A DNA stretch of 64,000 nucleotides from Rhodoferax sp. (GTDB taxonomy: Bacteria > Pseudomonadota > Gammaproteobacteria > Burkholderiales > Burkholderiaceae_C), in assembly GCF_025356155.1 (NCBI RefSeq), contig NZ_JANXUQ010000141.1, positions 1 to 64,000 on the forward strand, read 5' to 3'. Below are positions 1-8,110 of this stretch, piece by piece. The notes under the pieces are model-generated. The model worked only from the letters and a program-made list of their open reading frames with translations. It was not told the origin of the DNA and did not search any database. The translations under genes were made by a program, and so were the position numbers. Position 1 is the stretch's first letter. Each line of letters opens with the position of its first letter.

Positions 1-78
1 GGCGGCAGAGCGTTTTGCTCCGTGTCCCCCGCCCGCTGCGCGGGCTCCTCCTTTACCTGCGCAAAACGCTCTGCCGCC
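1..78. repeat. Nested inverted repeat at the window edge
   Basis: The first 18 bases are the perfect reverse complement of positions 61-78. Inside this outer stem is a second hairpin, gcccgc/gcgggc at 31-36 and 40-45 with a 3-base loop. The repeat may continue left of the window. It lies downstream of the Crp/Fnr gene on the minus strand and could end its transcript, but there is no clear T-run, so a mobile intergenic palindrome is equally possible. Confidence 0.7.
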
Positions 79-109
79 CAGCCTCCGGGAAACAGCCGAC
101 GTCCTGCCC

Positions 110-811
110 CTACACAGCGGCCCCCTCACTGATACGCCGCAGTTCCACGCTGGACAACACCTCAATGCTGCGGTAGCCCAGACGGACGATGCCCTGCTGG
201 GCCAGCGACTGGAGTTCACTGCTCAGCGTCTGGCGCGCGATGCCCAGCATCCTGGCCAGCGACTCCTGGGACACGGCCACCCGCTGCCGGGACGCGGAGG
301 CAGCTCCGGTATCCCGCTGTGTTAGCAACAGCAGGCGCTGCGCAATACGTGAGCGCGTGGAGCGCAGCGCGACGTCGCCCAGAGCCTCGTACAGCAGGCG
401 GTAGCGTCCGGTGACCAGGGCCACCATGGCACGTGCGAAGACGGTCTGGTCCATCAACGCTTCGACCGCCTTGCCTGGCAGTGCCAGGGCTTCCACGGGC
501 CCCTGGGCGGTCGCGTTGTTCAAATAGGCTTGGTTGACGACCAGCGCAGATTCCCCCACCCAACTGCCAGCTTCCATGACGGCCATGATGTGTTCCTTGC
601 CATCGTCGCGCAGTGTGGACAGGCGTACCGCGCCGCGCAACAGCCCATACCAGGCGCGCGGCATATCGCCCTGGCGAAACATCTGTTCGCCCGATTGCAG
701 CCTCAGCAGGGTAGAGCGTGACACCATGTTTTCCTGCACGGGCAGCGGAAGGGCCGCAAACCAGGGGTTGACGGCCAAGCTTGCGCGCAGCGCCGCAGGG
801 CTGGGTTTCAT
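110..811 (-). CDS. Crp/Fnr-family transcriptional regulator
   Basis: A 233-residue protein with the normal two-domain Crp/Fnr layout. An effector-binding beta-roll covers about residues 20-125 (GEQMFRQGDM at 41-50, GSWVGESAL at 82-90). A C-terminal winged helix-turn-helix covers about 150-222, with VSQESLARMLGIARQTLS as the recognition region. No N-terminal cysteine cluster is present, so an Fnr-type iron-sulphur cluster is not expected. The start at MKPSPAAL is chosen because it opens the conserved domain; the reading frame runs much further upstream but only through the complement of the next genes. It is divergent from the HD-domain gene across a 99-base gap, which makes that gene a plausible target. 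Ligand unknown. Confidence 0.9.
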   Translation of the reverse strand: MKPSPAALRASLAVNPWFAALPLPVQENMVSRSTLLRLQSGEQMFRQGDMPRAWYGLLRGAVRLSTLRDDGKEHIMAVMEAGSWVGESALVVNQAYLNNATAQGPVEALALPGKAVEALMDQTVFARAMVALVTGRYRLLYEALGDVALRSTRSRIAQRLLLLTQRDTGAASASRQRVAVSQESLARMLGIARQTLSSELQSLAQQGIVRLGYRSIEVLSSVELRRISEGAAV

Positions 812-910
812 AGGGTATACGCTTAAAACGTCCAAAACCTGACAGTTCGATAGTGCAGTGGGACTGTATCGTTCATTCGCATTGCAACTTGAAACCCAGG
901 AGACACCACT

Positions 911-1495
911 ATGAACGCCCGCGCCCACTTTACCCGCATGCAGGACAGCACCGCCGCAGACTGGCGGCTCATAGGCGGTGAATTCATGCAGTTCGCCCAG
1001 CAACTGCCAGACCGCGTGCTGACCCACCTGCGCCTCTTGGATGGCGACTACGGCGGCTTCCCCATCGACCGCCTCAGCCACTGCCGCCAGACGGCCACGC
1101 GCGCACTGCGCGACGGCCGTGATGAGGAATACGTGGTGTGTGCCCTGTTGCACGACATCGGTGACACCCTGGGCAGCTTCAACCACCCCGACATCGCCGC
1201 TGCCATCCTCAAGCCTTTTGTGAGCGAAGCCAACCACTGGATGGTGCAGAACCACGGTGTGTTCCAGGGCTACAACTTCTTCCACCACATCGGCATGGAC
1301 CGCAATATGCGCGACCAGTTCAAGGGCCACGCCCACTACGCACGGACCGAGGAATTCATCGCGCTCTATGACGACCCGGCCTTTGACGCCAAGGCCGAAA
1401 CCCTGCCCTTGTCCGAGTTCGAACCCATGGTGCACCGCGTGCTGGCGCAGCCCCGCAATACCATCTACAAGGCTGCTACAGAGGCCCTTGCATAA
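911..1495 (+). CDS. HD-domain protein, PhnZ/MIOX-like
   Basis: A 194-residue HD-domain protein. H57 (in SHCRQTA), the H81-D82 pair (LLHDIGD), H109 and a distal aspartate near 155-159 are spaced like the metal ligands of the PhnZ/myo-inositol-oxygenase type of HD oxygenase, and the segment FFHHIGMDRN at 123-132 also resembles that group. Such proteins use a di-iron site to cleave C-P or C-C bonds, but others in the superfamily are plain phosphohydrolases, so the reaction is open. The start follows a good ribosome site (caggaga). Its divergent neighbour is a Crp/Fnr regulator. No phosphonate genes are nearby. Confidence 0.75.
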   Translation: MNARAHFTRMQDSTAADWRLIGGEFMQFAQQLPDRVLTHLRLLDGDYGGFPIDRLSHCRQTATRALRDGRDEEYVVCALLHDIGDTLGSFNHPDIAAAILKPFVSEANHWMVQNHGVFQGYNFFHHIGMDRNMRDQFKGHAHYARTEEFIALYDDPAFDAKAETLPLSEFEPMVHRVLAQPRNTIYKAATEALA

Positions 1496-1575
1496 GCGGC
1501 GGCAGCGGAGAATGGTCAGGTAGAGGCGTGCGGCCCGCAGCGCATGCCTTAGCTGCTTCACAATAGGGGGGCACC

Positions 1576-2424
1576 ATGCCCCTCTGGATAGACACCCACT
1601 GCCACCTGGACGCCCCCGAATTCGACGCCGACCGCGCAGCCGTGCGTGCGGCGGCCCAAGCCGCAGGCGTGGCCCACTGTGTGATACCGGCAGTGGAACG
1701 CAGCAACTTCGACACGGTGCGGGCGCTGGCCCATGCGGGTGGCGATAGCTACTGCCTGGGTATCCACCCCCTGTATGTGGCACGTGCCAAGCCCGATGAT
1801 CTGGCGGTGCTGGAGACCCATTTGCAGGCGCACCACGCCGACCCGCGCTTGGTCGCGGTGGGGGAAATCGGCCTGGATTATTTTGTCCCGGAGCTGACCC
1901 AAAGCCCACTACGCGAACAGCAGGAACAGGTCTACCGCGCCCAACTCAGGCTGGCACGCCAGTTTGGCTTGCCCGTGGTGGTGCATGTGCGCCGCTCGGC
2001 CGATCGCCTGCTCAAACACCTGCGCGAGCTGGGTACCAACGGTCCGGCCTGGTCTGGCGTCGCCCATGCCTTCAATGGCAGCGAGGTCCAGGCCCGGGAG
2101 TTCATCAAGCTGGGCTTCAAGCTGGGCTTTGGCGGTGCAGTGACCTATGAACGCGCGCTGCAACTGCGCCACCTGGCCCAGACGCTGCCGCTGGAGTCCA
2201 TAGTCTTGGAGACCGACGCCCCCGATATTCCACCGCACTGGCTTTACACCACGGTGCAAGACCGCCAAAACGGCGCGGCCCAGGGCCGCAACGCTCCGGC
2301 TGAGCTGCCCCGCATAGCGGCCGTGGTGGCGCAGCTGCGCGGCATGTCGGTCGAGGCTTTGGCGCAGGCCACCACCCACAATGCCTGCCAGGCTTTACCG
2401 AAGCTTCACGCGCTGCTGGCTTGA
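1576..2424 (+). CDS. TatD-family metal-dependent hydrolase
   Basis: A 282-residue TIM-barrel hydrolase of the TatD DNase family, the usual length. The expected metal ligands are visible: H8 and H10 in DTHCHLD, E97 in VGEIGLDYF, H137 in VVVHVRRS, H164 in AHAFNG, and D214 in ETDAPDIPP. Family members are 3'-5' exonucleases or D-aminoacyl-tRNA deacylases, so the exact substrate is uncertain. The ATG closely follows ggggggcacc. The stop lies 52 bases before the spermidine-synthase-like gene, so the two may be cotranscribed. Confidence 0.9.
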   Translation: MPLWIDTHCHLDAPEFDADRAAVRAAAQAAGVAHCVIPAVERSNFDTVRALAHAGGDSYCLGIHPLYVARAKPDDLAVLETHLQAHHADPRLVAVGEIGLDYFVPELTQSPLREQQEQVYRAQLRLARQFGLPVVVHVRRSADRLLKHLRELGTNGPAWSGVAHAFNGSEVQAREFIKLGFKLGFGGAVTYERALQLRHLAQTLPLESIVLETDAPDIPPHWLYTTVQDRQNGAAQGRNAPAELPRIAAVVAQLRGMSVEALAQATTHNACQALPKLHALLA

Positions 2425-2476
2425 AACCAAATGGGACAGCGCCGTTGGCGTTGTTCTCAGTGATTTAATACGTCCT

Positions 2477-3235
2477 ATGGCACGAAAAGAATCGCTCACG
2501 CTCCCCGAAGTCAATTTCTCTGACGAAGGCCCTATCCGCCACCTCCACTTGGACAGCATCTGGATACAGGGCTCGATGCTGATTGACGCACCCACGGTAC
2601 TGGTGCACGAATACATACAGCGCATGATGGCCTGGTTGCTGTTTGTGGACCCCGCCACGGTGACCAAGCGCCAAGCGCTGCAATTAGGTTTGGGCGCTGG
2701 CTCGCTGACCAAGTTTTGCCACAAGATGTTGCGCATGAAGACCACCGCGGTTGAGCTCAACCCCCAGGTGCTGGCCGCCTGCCGGGGCTGGTTCAAACTG
2801 CCACAGGACGACAGCCGCCTCAAGGTCATATTGGCCGATGCCGAACAGGAGATCAAGCAACCCCACTGGCACGGTGCAGTGGACGCTTTGCAGGTGGACC
2901 TGTACGACCAGGAGGCCGCAGGCCCGGTGCTGGACAGCGCTGATTTTTACGCCGATTGCCGCAACGCCTTGACCGAGGACGGCGGTATGACCGTCAACCT
3001 GTTTGGCCGCTCGTCCAGTTTCCAGCGCAGCGTAGACAATATGGCCATGGCCTTTGGCGACGACGCCCTGTGGGCCTTCAAGGCCACACGCGAGGGCAAC
3101 ACCGTGGTGCTGGCACAGCGCACACCCGTGCGCCCTACGCGCGCCGTGCTGATGGAGCGTGCAGACACCATACAGCGCCAATGGGGCCTGCCAGCAGACA
3201 AATGGGTTCGCGTCTTTAAACCTGTGACACCATGA
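2477..3235 (+). CDS. Spermidine-synthase-like methyltransferase-fold protein
   Basis: A 252-residue Rossmann-fold protein related to spermidine synthases. The nucleotide-binding loop is GLGAGSLT at 71-78, followed by TAVELNPQVLAACR, where the acidic residue would hold the donor ribose. The classical GGGDGG loop of SpeE is absent and the protein is short, so I do not call it a true aminopropyltransferase. The start MARKESL is preferred over an upstream in-frame codon that overlaps tatD. Its stop overlaps the start of the following ATPase gene by four bases (ATGA), implying coupled translation. Confidence 0.75.
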   Translation: MARKESLTLPEVNFSDEGPIRHLHLDSIWIQGSMLIDAPTVLVHEYIQRMMAWLLFVDPATVTKRQALQLGLGAGSLTKFCHKMLRMKTTAVELNPQVLAACRGWFKLPQDDSRLKVILADAEQEIKQPHWHGAVDALQVDLYDQEAAGPVLDSADFYADCRNALTEDGGMTVNLFGRSSSFQRSVDNMAMAFGDDALWAFKATREGNTVVLAQRTPVRPTRAVLMERADTIQRQWGLPADKWVRVFKPVTP

Positions 3236-5019
3236 ACACTAAAACACATTCCCCCCCTCCTGCAAAGACCACCCCGGCCGGACCCATCGGCTGGCGCCAA
3301 TTAGTGGAGTGGCTGCATGCCGATGGCGTGATCTCTGAGGAAACGGCCACCAAGACCATTGCACGCTGCGCCCAGGCGGAAAGCGCGCAGCACCCGCTGG
3401 TGCGCCTGACGGCCGTCTCCATGCGCCGCGCCTCGGACAACAAACTGTTGGACATCGAACTGCTGACCCAGTGGCTGGCCGAGCGCACGGGCATGGCCTA
3501 CCTGCGCATTGACCCTTTGAAGGTCGATGTCAGCAAGGTGGCCGACGCCATGGGCGCGATGTACGCCGAGCGCCACCGCATCCTGACGGTGGCCATTACC
3601 GCCCATGAGATCACGGTGGTGACGTCCGAGCCCTTTATCGTGGACTGGGTGGCTGAGGTCGAACGCCAATCCCGCCGCAGCGTGCGCCGTGTGCTGGCCA
3701 GCCCGCAAGAGATACACCGCTATACGGCCGAGTTTTATGCGCTTGCCAAATCGGTCAAGGCCGCCAACAAGGCCGGCAACAACAACGGCGCCAGCTTCGA
3801 GCAGTTGGTGGAACTGGGCAAGTCCAACAAGCAGCTCGACGCCAACGACCAGAGCGTGGTCCAGGTCGTGGACTGGTTGTGGCAATACGCCTTTGACCAG
3901 CGCGCCAGTGACATCCACCTGGAGCCGCGGCGCGAGCAGGGGGTGATCCGCTTCCGCATCGACGGTGTGTTGCACCGGGTCTACCAAATGCCGATGGGTG
4001 TGCTCAACGCGATGACGGCACGTATCAAGCTGCTGGGCCGCATGGACGTGATTGAAAAACGCCGGCCGCTGGATGGCCGTATCAAGACCCGCAACCCCAG
4101 CGGCGACGAGGTCGAAATGCGGATATCGACGTTGCCCACCGCATTTGGCGAAAAAATGGTGATGCGAATTTTTGATCCTGACAACACCGTCAAGGACCTG
4201 GAGGCGCTGGGCTTTTCCAGCCACGATGGTCCGCGCTGGGAAGGACTGGTCAAGCGGCCCCACGGCATCATCTTGGTTACCGGTCCGACGGGCTCCGGTA
4301 AAACGACCACGTTGTATGCCACGCTGAAACGCGTCGCGACCGAAGAGGTCAACGTCAGCACGGTCGAAGACCCGATTGAAATGATCGAAGCTTCCTTCAA
4401 CCAGACCCAGGTGCAGCCGCAGCTTGACTTCGGTTTTCCACAAGGCCTACGCGCACTGATGCGCCAGGACCCGGACATCATCATGGTCGGCAAAATCCGC
4501 GATCTTGAAACTGCCGAGATGGCGGTGCAGGCTGCGCTGACGGGGCATCTGGTGTTCTCCACTCTGCACACCAATGACGCGCCTTCGGCGATTACGCGGC
4601 TGATGGAGCTGGGCATTCCGCAATACCTGATCAATGCCACGCTGCTGGGTGTGCTGGCCCAGCGCCTGGTGCGCACCCTGTGCAAGAATTGCAAGGTGCG
4701 CGACGACGAAGCCACCCGTGAGGCCTTGACCGAGATGGTGAAGCCCTGGCAGGTCAATGGTGGCTACAAGCCCTACAAGCCGGTGGGCTGTGTCGACTGT
4801 CGCATGACCGGTTTCATGGGCCGCATGGGCTTGTACGAGCTGCTGGTAGTGACGGACGCCTTCAAGGCCAAGGTTACGGCCGACCCCAGCATTGATGTGC
4901 TGCGCAAACAGGCCATAGCGGACGGCATGCGCCCGTTGCGCCTGGCTGGTGCACTGCGTGTGGCGGAGGGGCAGACGGTCATCGAAGAGGTGTTGACCTC
5001 CACTCCCCCGTTGACTTGA
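3232..5019 (+). CDS. GspE/PulE/PilB-family secretion ATPase
   Basis: A 595-residue hexameric-type ATPase of type II secretion or type IV pilus systems. An N-terminal MshEN-like region (about 20-170) precedes the ATPase core. Walker A is GPTGSGKT at 351-358, the Asp box is VEDPIE near 378-383, the His box is STLHTND at 443-449, and a zinc tetracysteine is formed by C484, C487, C520 and C523. The Walker B stretch reads DPDIIMVG followed by K421, where the family nearly always has glutamate (codon AAA at 4492-4494). No pilin, inner-membrane platform or secretin gene is adjacent, so its machine must be encoded elsewhere. It overlaps the upstream gene by four bases. Confidence 0.9.
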   Translation: MNTKTHSPPPAKTTPAGPIGWRQLVEWLHADGVISEETATKTIARCAQAESAQHPLVRLTAVSMRRASDNKLLDIELLTQWLAERTGMAYLRIDPLKVDVSKVADAMGAMYAERHRILTVAITAHEITVVTSEPFIVDWVAEVERQSRRSVRRVLASPQEIHRYTAEFYALAKSVKAANKAGNNNGASFEQLVELGKSNKQLDANDQSVVQVVDWLWQYAFDQRASDIHLEPRREQGVIRFRIDGVLHRVYQMPMGVLNAMTARIKLLGRMDVIEKRRPLDGRIKTRNPSGDEVEMRISTLPTAFGEKMVMRIFDPDNTVKDLEALGFSSHDGPRWEGLVKRPHGIILVTGPTGSGKTTTLYATLKRVATEEVNVSTVEDPIEMIEASFNQTQVQPQLDFGFPQGLRALMRQDPDIIMVGKIRDLETAEMAVQAALTGHLVFSTLHTNDAPSAITRLMELGIPQYLINATLLGVLAQRLVRTLCKNCKVRDDEATREALTEMVKPWQVNGGYKPYKPVGCVDCRMTGFMGRMGLYELLVVTDAFKAKVTADPSIDVLRKQAIADGMRPLRLAGALRVAEGQTVIEEVLTSTPPLT

Positions 5020-5356
5020 AGGCTTGTCCGATGGGTACGTGCGAAGCGCTTTACCCTAGGTTTACAAACAAAGTCCACCGGGCGTTCCGGGTATTCCCTA
5101 TACTCCACCCGGTCATCACAACGGGCCTTTTTTATGAACTCAGACAGTTCCAGGCCTCCACCGCAGCGGGTTTGAGCCTAGACACTGAGTCATAACAGGC
5201 GCGCATTCCAGTCGGCACGGAGGCTTTCACGCTTCAAGTGCCTGGCAGGTGATGCGCCCTGCGGTCCCCCCAGGTTTTCCAAAGAAATCGACGCTCTGAC
5301 GGGCGTCATTGCCTTTGCATGTTGTGCATGCAGCAGGGGCGCAAGGGGAATGTGCA
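5020..5356. other. Gap with possible structured leader
   Basis: These 337 bases have no convincing gene. The half nearest the transporter contains short inverted repeats: gacgc/gcgtc around 5291-5308 and gcatg/catgc around 5318-5332. A strong ribosome site (aagggga) lies just before the transporter start. The layout would suit a leader RNA, but I could not match it to a riboswitch class I know, including the Mn-sensing yybP-ykoY motif. Confidence 0.3.
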
Positions 5357-6634
5357 ATGGTGACCCAAAAAGCAAAAGCGTTTGTTCGTAGACTCGGGCC
5401 GGGCCTGATTACCGGTGCGGCTGACGACGACCCAAGCGGCATCGCCACCTACTCGCAAGCCGGCTCGCAGTTCCGGTTCTCACTGGTCTGGACGCTGCTG
5501 ATCACCACACCGCTGATGATCGGAATCCAGATGCTGTCGGCCCGTATTGGGTGGGTGACTGGGGAGGGGCTGGCCGCCAATATCAACAAGATGTGCCCGC
5601 GCTGGTTGACCACCGCGCTGGTAACGCTGCTGGTGGTGGCCAACACTATCAACATCGCCGCCGACATTGGCGCGATGGGCGAGGCGGCACGGCTGTTCGC
5701 GGGTGGTTCCTTGCCGTTGTATGTGGTGGGTTTTGGCGTGCTGTGCATCGCCATGCAGGTGTTCTTCTCGTATGAGAGCACGGTCCGCATTCTCAAATGG
5801 TTGACGCTGGCACTGTTCGCCTATGTGGCTGTCATTCTTACCGTGAATGTCCCGTGGCGCCAAGCGCTGTCCGAGTCCGCGCAACCCTGGGCCTTTGTGC
5901 CCAAGGACATCTCGCTCAAAGACTATGCGTCTATGGTTGTGGCGGTGCTGGGCACCACCATCAGCCCTTATTTGTTCTTCTGGCAGGCCTCGCAGGAAGT
6001 GGAAGACAACCACCGGCGCCCCGAGGCGACGGCGCTGCGCCTGCACCCGGAATATGCAGCCGAGCACCTGTCCCGAATCAAGCAGGACACGGTGGTTGGC
6101 ATGACCTTTTCCAACGTGATTGCGCTGTGCATCGTCATAGCCACGGCGGTTACGTTGAATATGCAGGGCGTCACCAGCATCCAGACTTCGTCACAAGCCG
6201 CAGAGGCCTTGCGTCCGGTTGCGGGTGAGTTTGCGTTTGCCATTTTTGCGCTGGGCATTATTGGTACGGGCTTGTTGGCGGTGCCGGTGTTGGCCGGGTC
6301 CGCAGCCTACGCCGTCAGCGAGCTGTATGGCTGGAAGGCAGGGCTCTCACATGGCTTTCGCGAAGCGCGGGGCTTCTACCTCATCATCGTGGCGGCCACC
6401 GGCATCGGCACGGTGATGGGCTATCTGGAATTGGACCCCATCAAGGCACTTGTCTGGAGCGCCATCGTCAATGGTGTCATCTCGGTGCCCATCATGGCGG
6501 TGCTGATGTGGATTGGGCAATCGGAGCGGCTGATGGGCGAGTACACCATCACGCGGAGGCACCGTTACTTCGGCTGGGCTGCAACGGGCGTCATGGCGGT
6601 CGCCGTTTTGGTTATGCTTGCCACCAGCTTCTGA
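5357..6634 (+). CDS. Nramp-related divalent metal transporter
   Basis: A 425-residue membrane protein of the Nramp superfamily, with about eleven hydrophobic segments. The unwound part of helix 1 reads DDDPSGIATYSQAG at 23-36 in place of the canonical DPGN. The helix 6 motif reads GTTISPY (about 198-204), lacking the methionine of the canonical A-x-x-M-P-H. These changes match the Nramp-related branch, which includes magnesium transporters, rather than MntH manganese importers. Substrate assignment is inference. The ATG at 5357 is chosen for its ribosome site and for opening at MVTQKAKAFVRRLGPGL. The DUF4337 gene begins 18 bases downstream. Confidence 0.85.
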   Translation: MVTQKAKAFVRRLGPGLITGAADDDPSGIATYSQAGSQFRFSLVWTLLITTPLMIGIQMLSARIGWVTGEGLAANINKMCPRWLTTALVTLLVVANTINIAADIGAMGEAARLFAGGSLPLYVVGFGVLCIAMQVFFSYESTVRILKWLTLALFAYVAVILTVNVPWRQALSESAQPWAFVPKDISLKDYASMVVAVLGTTISPYLFFWQASQEVEDNHRRPEATALRLHPEYAAEHLSRIKQDTVVGMTFSNVIALCIVIATAVTLNMQGVTSIQTSSQAAEALRPVAGEFAFAIFALGIIGTGLLAVPVLAGSAAYAVSELYGWKAGLSHGFREARGFYLIIVAATGIGTVMGYLELDPIKALVWSAIVNGVISVPIMAVLMWIGQSERLMGEYTITRRHRYFGWAATGVMAVAVLVMLATSF

Positions 6635-6652
6635 ATCGCAAGGAAATAACAT

Positions 6653-7255
6653 ATGGACATTGATCCCCTGAGCGCCGTGGAGTCGGCCAAGGCCGAGGCA
6701 GCGGCTACCAAGCGTGCCTGGCTCAACCCGGCCGTAGCCATCACTGTGGCTCTGCTGGCAACCTTCATGGGCATTTGTAAGGTCAAGGACGACAACATCG
6801 TCCAGGCCATGCAACAGGCCCAGGCCGACAAGCTGGACCACTGGCAGTTCTACCAGGCGCGCAATATTCGGGAAGAAATTGCCAAGTCCACGCTGGCGCA
6901 GCTGCGCCTCCAGGCCGCGTCCGCACCACCCAAGATGGAGGCTGCCTACCAGGCGCAAATCGCCGCTTACGAAGTGCTGGCCAAAGAGCAGCACCAGAAA
7001 AAGGACGAGTTGAAAGTGCAGGCCGAGAAAGACCAGGCAACTTACGACGCGCTCAATTTCAAGGACGACCAGTTCGACCTGTCGGACGCCTTGATCGCCA
7101 TTGCCATCTCGCTGTTGGCGGTGGCCTCGTTGACCCAGCTGCCGTGGCTGTTTGTGTTGGCGCTGGTGCCATCGGGCTTTGGTGTATTGATGGGCTTGTC
7201 AGGCCTTGTCGGTTTGGGTATCCATCCGGATGCGCTGATCAAACTCTTAAGCTGA
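6653..7255 (+). CDS. DUF4337-like membrane protein
   Basis: A 200-residue protein of unknown function resembling DUF4337. One membrane helix lies near the N-terminus (about 24-43), followed by a long charged, probably coiled-coil region (about 45-135) and two closely spaced helices at the C-terminus (about 143-195). The ribosome site aaggaaat precedes the ATG. Its TGA overlaps the ATG of the binding-protein gene, and it lies 18 bases after the metal transporter, so the three probably form one transcript. Confidence 0.75.
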   Translation: MDIDPLSAVESAKAEAAATKRAWLNPAVAITVALLATFMGICKVKDDNIVQAMQQAQADKLDHWQFYQARNIREEIAKSTLAQLRLQAASAPPKMEAAYQAQIAAYEVLAKEQHQKKDELKVQAEKDQATYDALNFKDDQFDLSDALIAIAISLLAVASLTQLPWLFVLALVPSGFGVLMGLSGLVGLGIHPDALIKLLS

Positions 7256-8061
7256 TGCCCGCGCAACTGCGGCGGCTGTTGACAGTTGGGGCTGTGATGG
7301 CAGCACTGTGCATGGGCAACGCCGCGGCACATTGCAGCAAGACCGTACGGTGGTCGGACGATGCCCCGTATTCCTTCAAATCTCCAGGTGGCGAGATCTC
7401 TGGTTTTAGTCCGGATTTGATCCGCGCGGCGCTCAAGGGGCTCAACTGCGAGGCTAAGTTTGTGGAGCTGCCTTGGGCACGTGCCTTGCGCGAGCTGGAG
7501 CAGGGCAGGCTGGACATTTTGCCCGGCGCCCTGCGCACACCTGAGCGTGAAAAGTTCGCCTATTTCTCGCGACCCGTGAACCGCTCGCCCAATGTGCTGT
7601 TTGTTGCCAAGAATGCAGCAACCAAGTACCGACTGACGGCCCTGGCCGACATAACGGGCACTGCATTTCGGCTCGGCGCCCAGATTGGTGTTGCCTATGG
7701 TGGAGACTACGACACCCTGGTCAAGACATCGGCGTTCGCCGCACAGATCACACAGATAACATCCCGCCGGAGTGCCTGGAAAATGATCGAGCAGGAACGG
7801 TTGGATGGCATTATTTCGGATGAAGTCACCGCGCTAGTGGAGCTGCAGCAATTGGGCCTGTCAGAGGCCATTGTGAAGACCGATATTGTGGTGTCCGGCG
7901 AACCCGCCATGCTGGCCTTGAGCCAAGCCTCGCTGACGCCAGAGTTTGTAAAAGACCTCGACCGCAGCTTGGACGCGATGATGCAGGACGGTCGCTACAA
8001 AAAAATTCGCGAGCAATACATTCCCTGCAGCGCGTTGGTGACCAGATTGTCTTGCCGTTAA
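7255..8061 (+). CDS. Periplasmic solute-binding protein, family 3 type
   Basis: A 268-residue exported protein with a clear signal peptide (LLTVGAVMAALCMGNAAA, cleavage near 25). It has the two-lobe pattern of amino-acid-type binding proteins: YSFKSPGGEISGFSPDL near the start of the mature protein and the conserved WARALRELEQGRLDILPG segment. No ABC permease or ATPase is adjacent. Many such orphans serve as sensors or bind unknown ligands, so transport is not assured. The ATG overlaps the previous stop (TGATG), which fixes the start. Confidence 0.8.
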   Translation: MPAQLRRLLTVGAVMAALCMGNAAAHCSKTVRWSDDAPYSFKSPGGEISGFSPDLIRAALKGLNCEAKFVELPWARALRELEQGRLDILPGALRTPEREKFAYFSRPVNRSPNVLFVAKNAATKYRLTALADITGTAFRLGAQIGVAYGGDYDTLVKTSAFAAQITQITSRRSAWKMIEQERLDGIISDEVTALVELQQLGLSEAIVKTDIVVSGEPAMLALSQASLTPEFVKDLDRSLDAMMQDGRYKKIREQYIPCSALVTRLSCR

Positions 8062-8110
8062 TGCTCACCCGGGCTTGGCTGCGTTGGCATATCGCCAGCC
8101 AGTCTTTTTT

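Noticed and set aside
110-1495. Fnr-type oxygen sensor controlling the HD gene
   Set aside because: The regulator lacks the N-terminal cysteine cluster, and no clear TTGAT-N4-ATCAA box lies in the gap.
812-1909. Long minus-strand extension upstream of the Crp/Fnr gene
   Set aside because: The frame is open only because it is the complement of the HD and TatD genes; its product has no domain and the Crp start at 811 aligns with the family.
3301-4443. 380-residue minus-strand frame
   Set aside because: Complement of the GspE gene with His/Gln-rich composition typical of a shadow frame.
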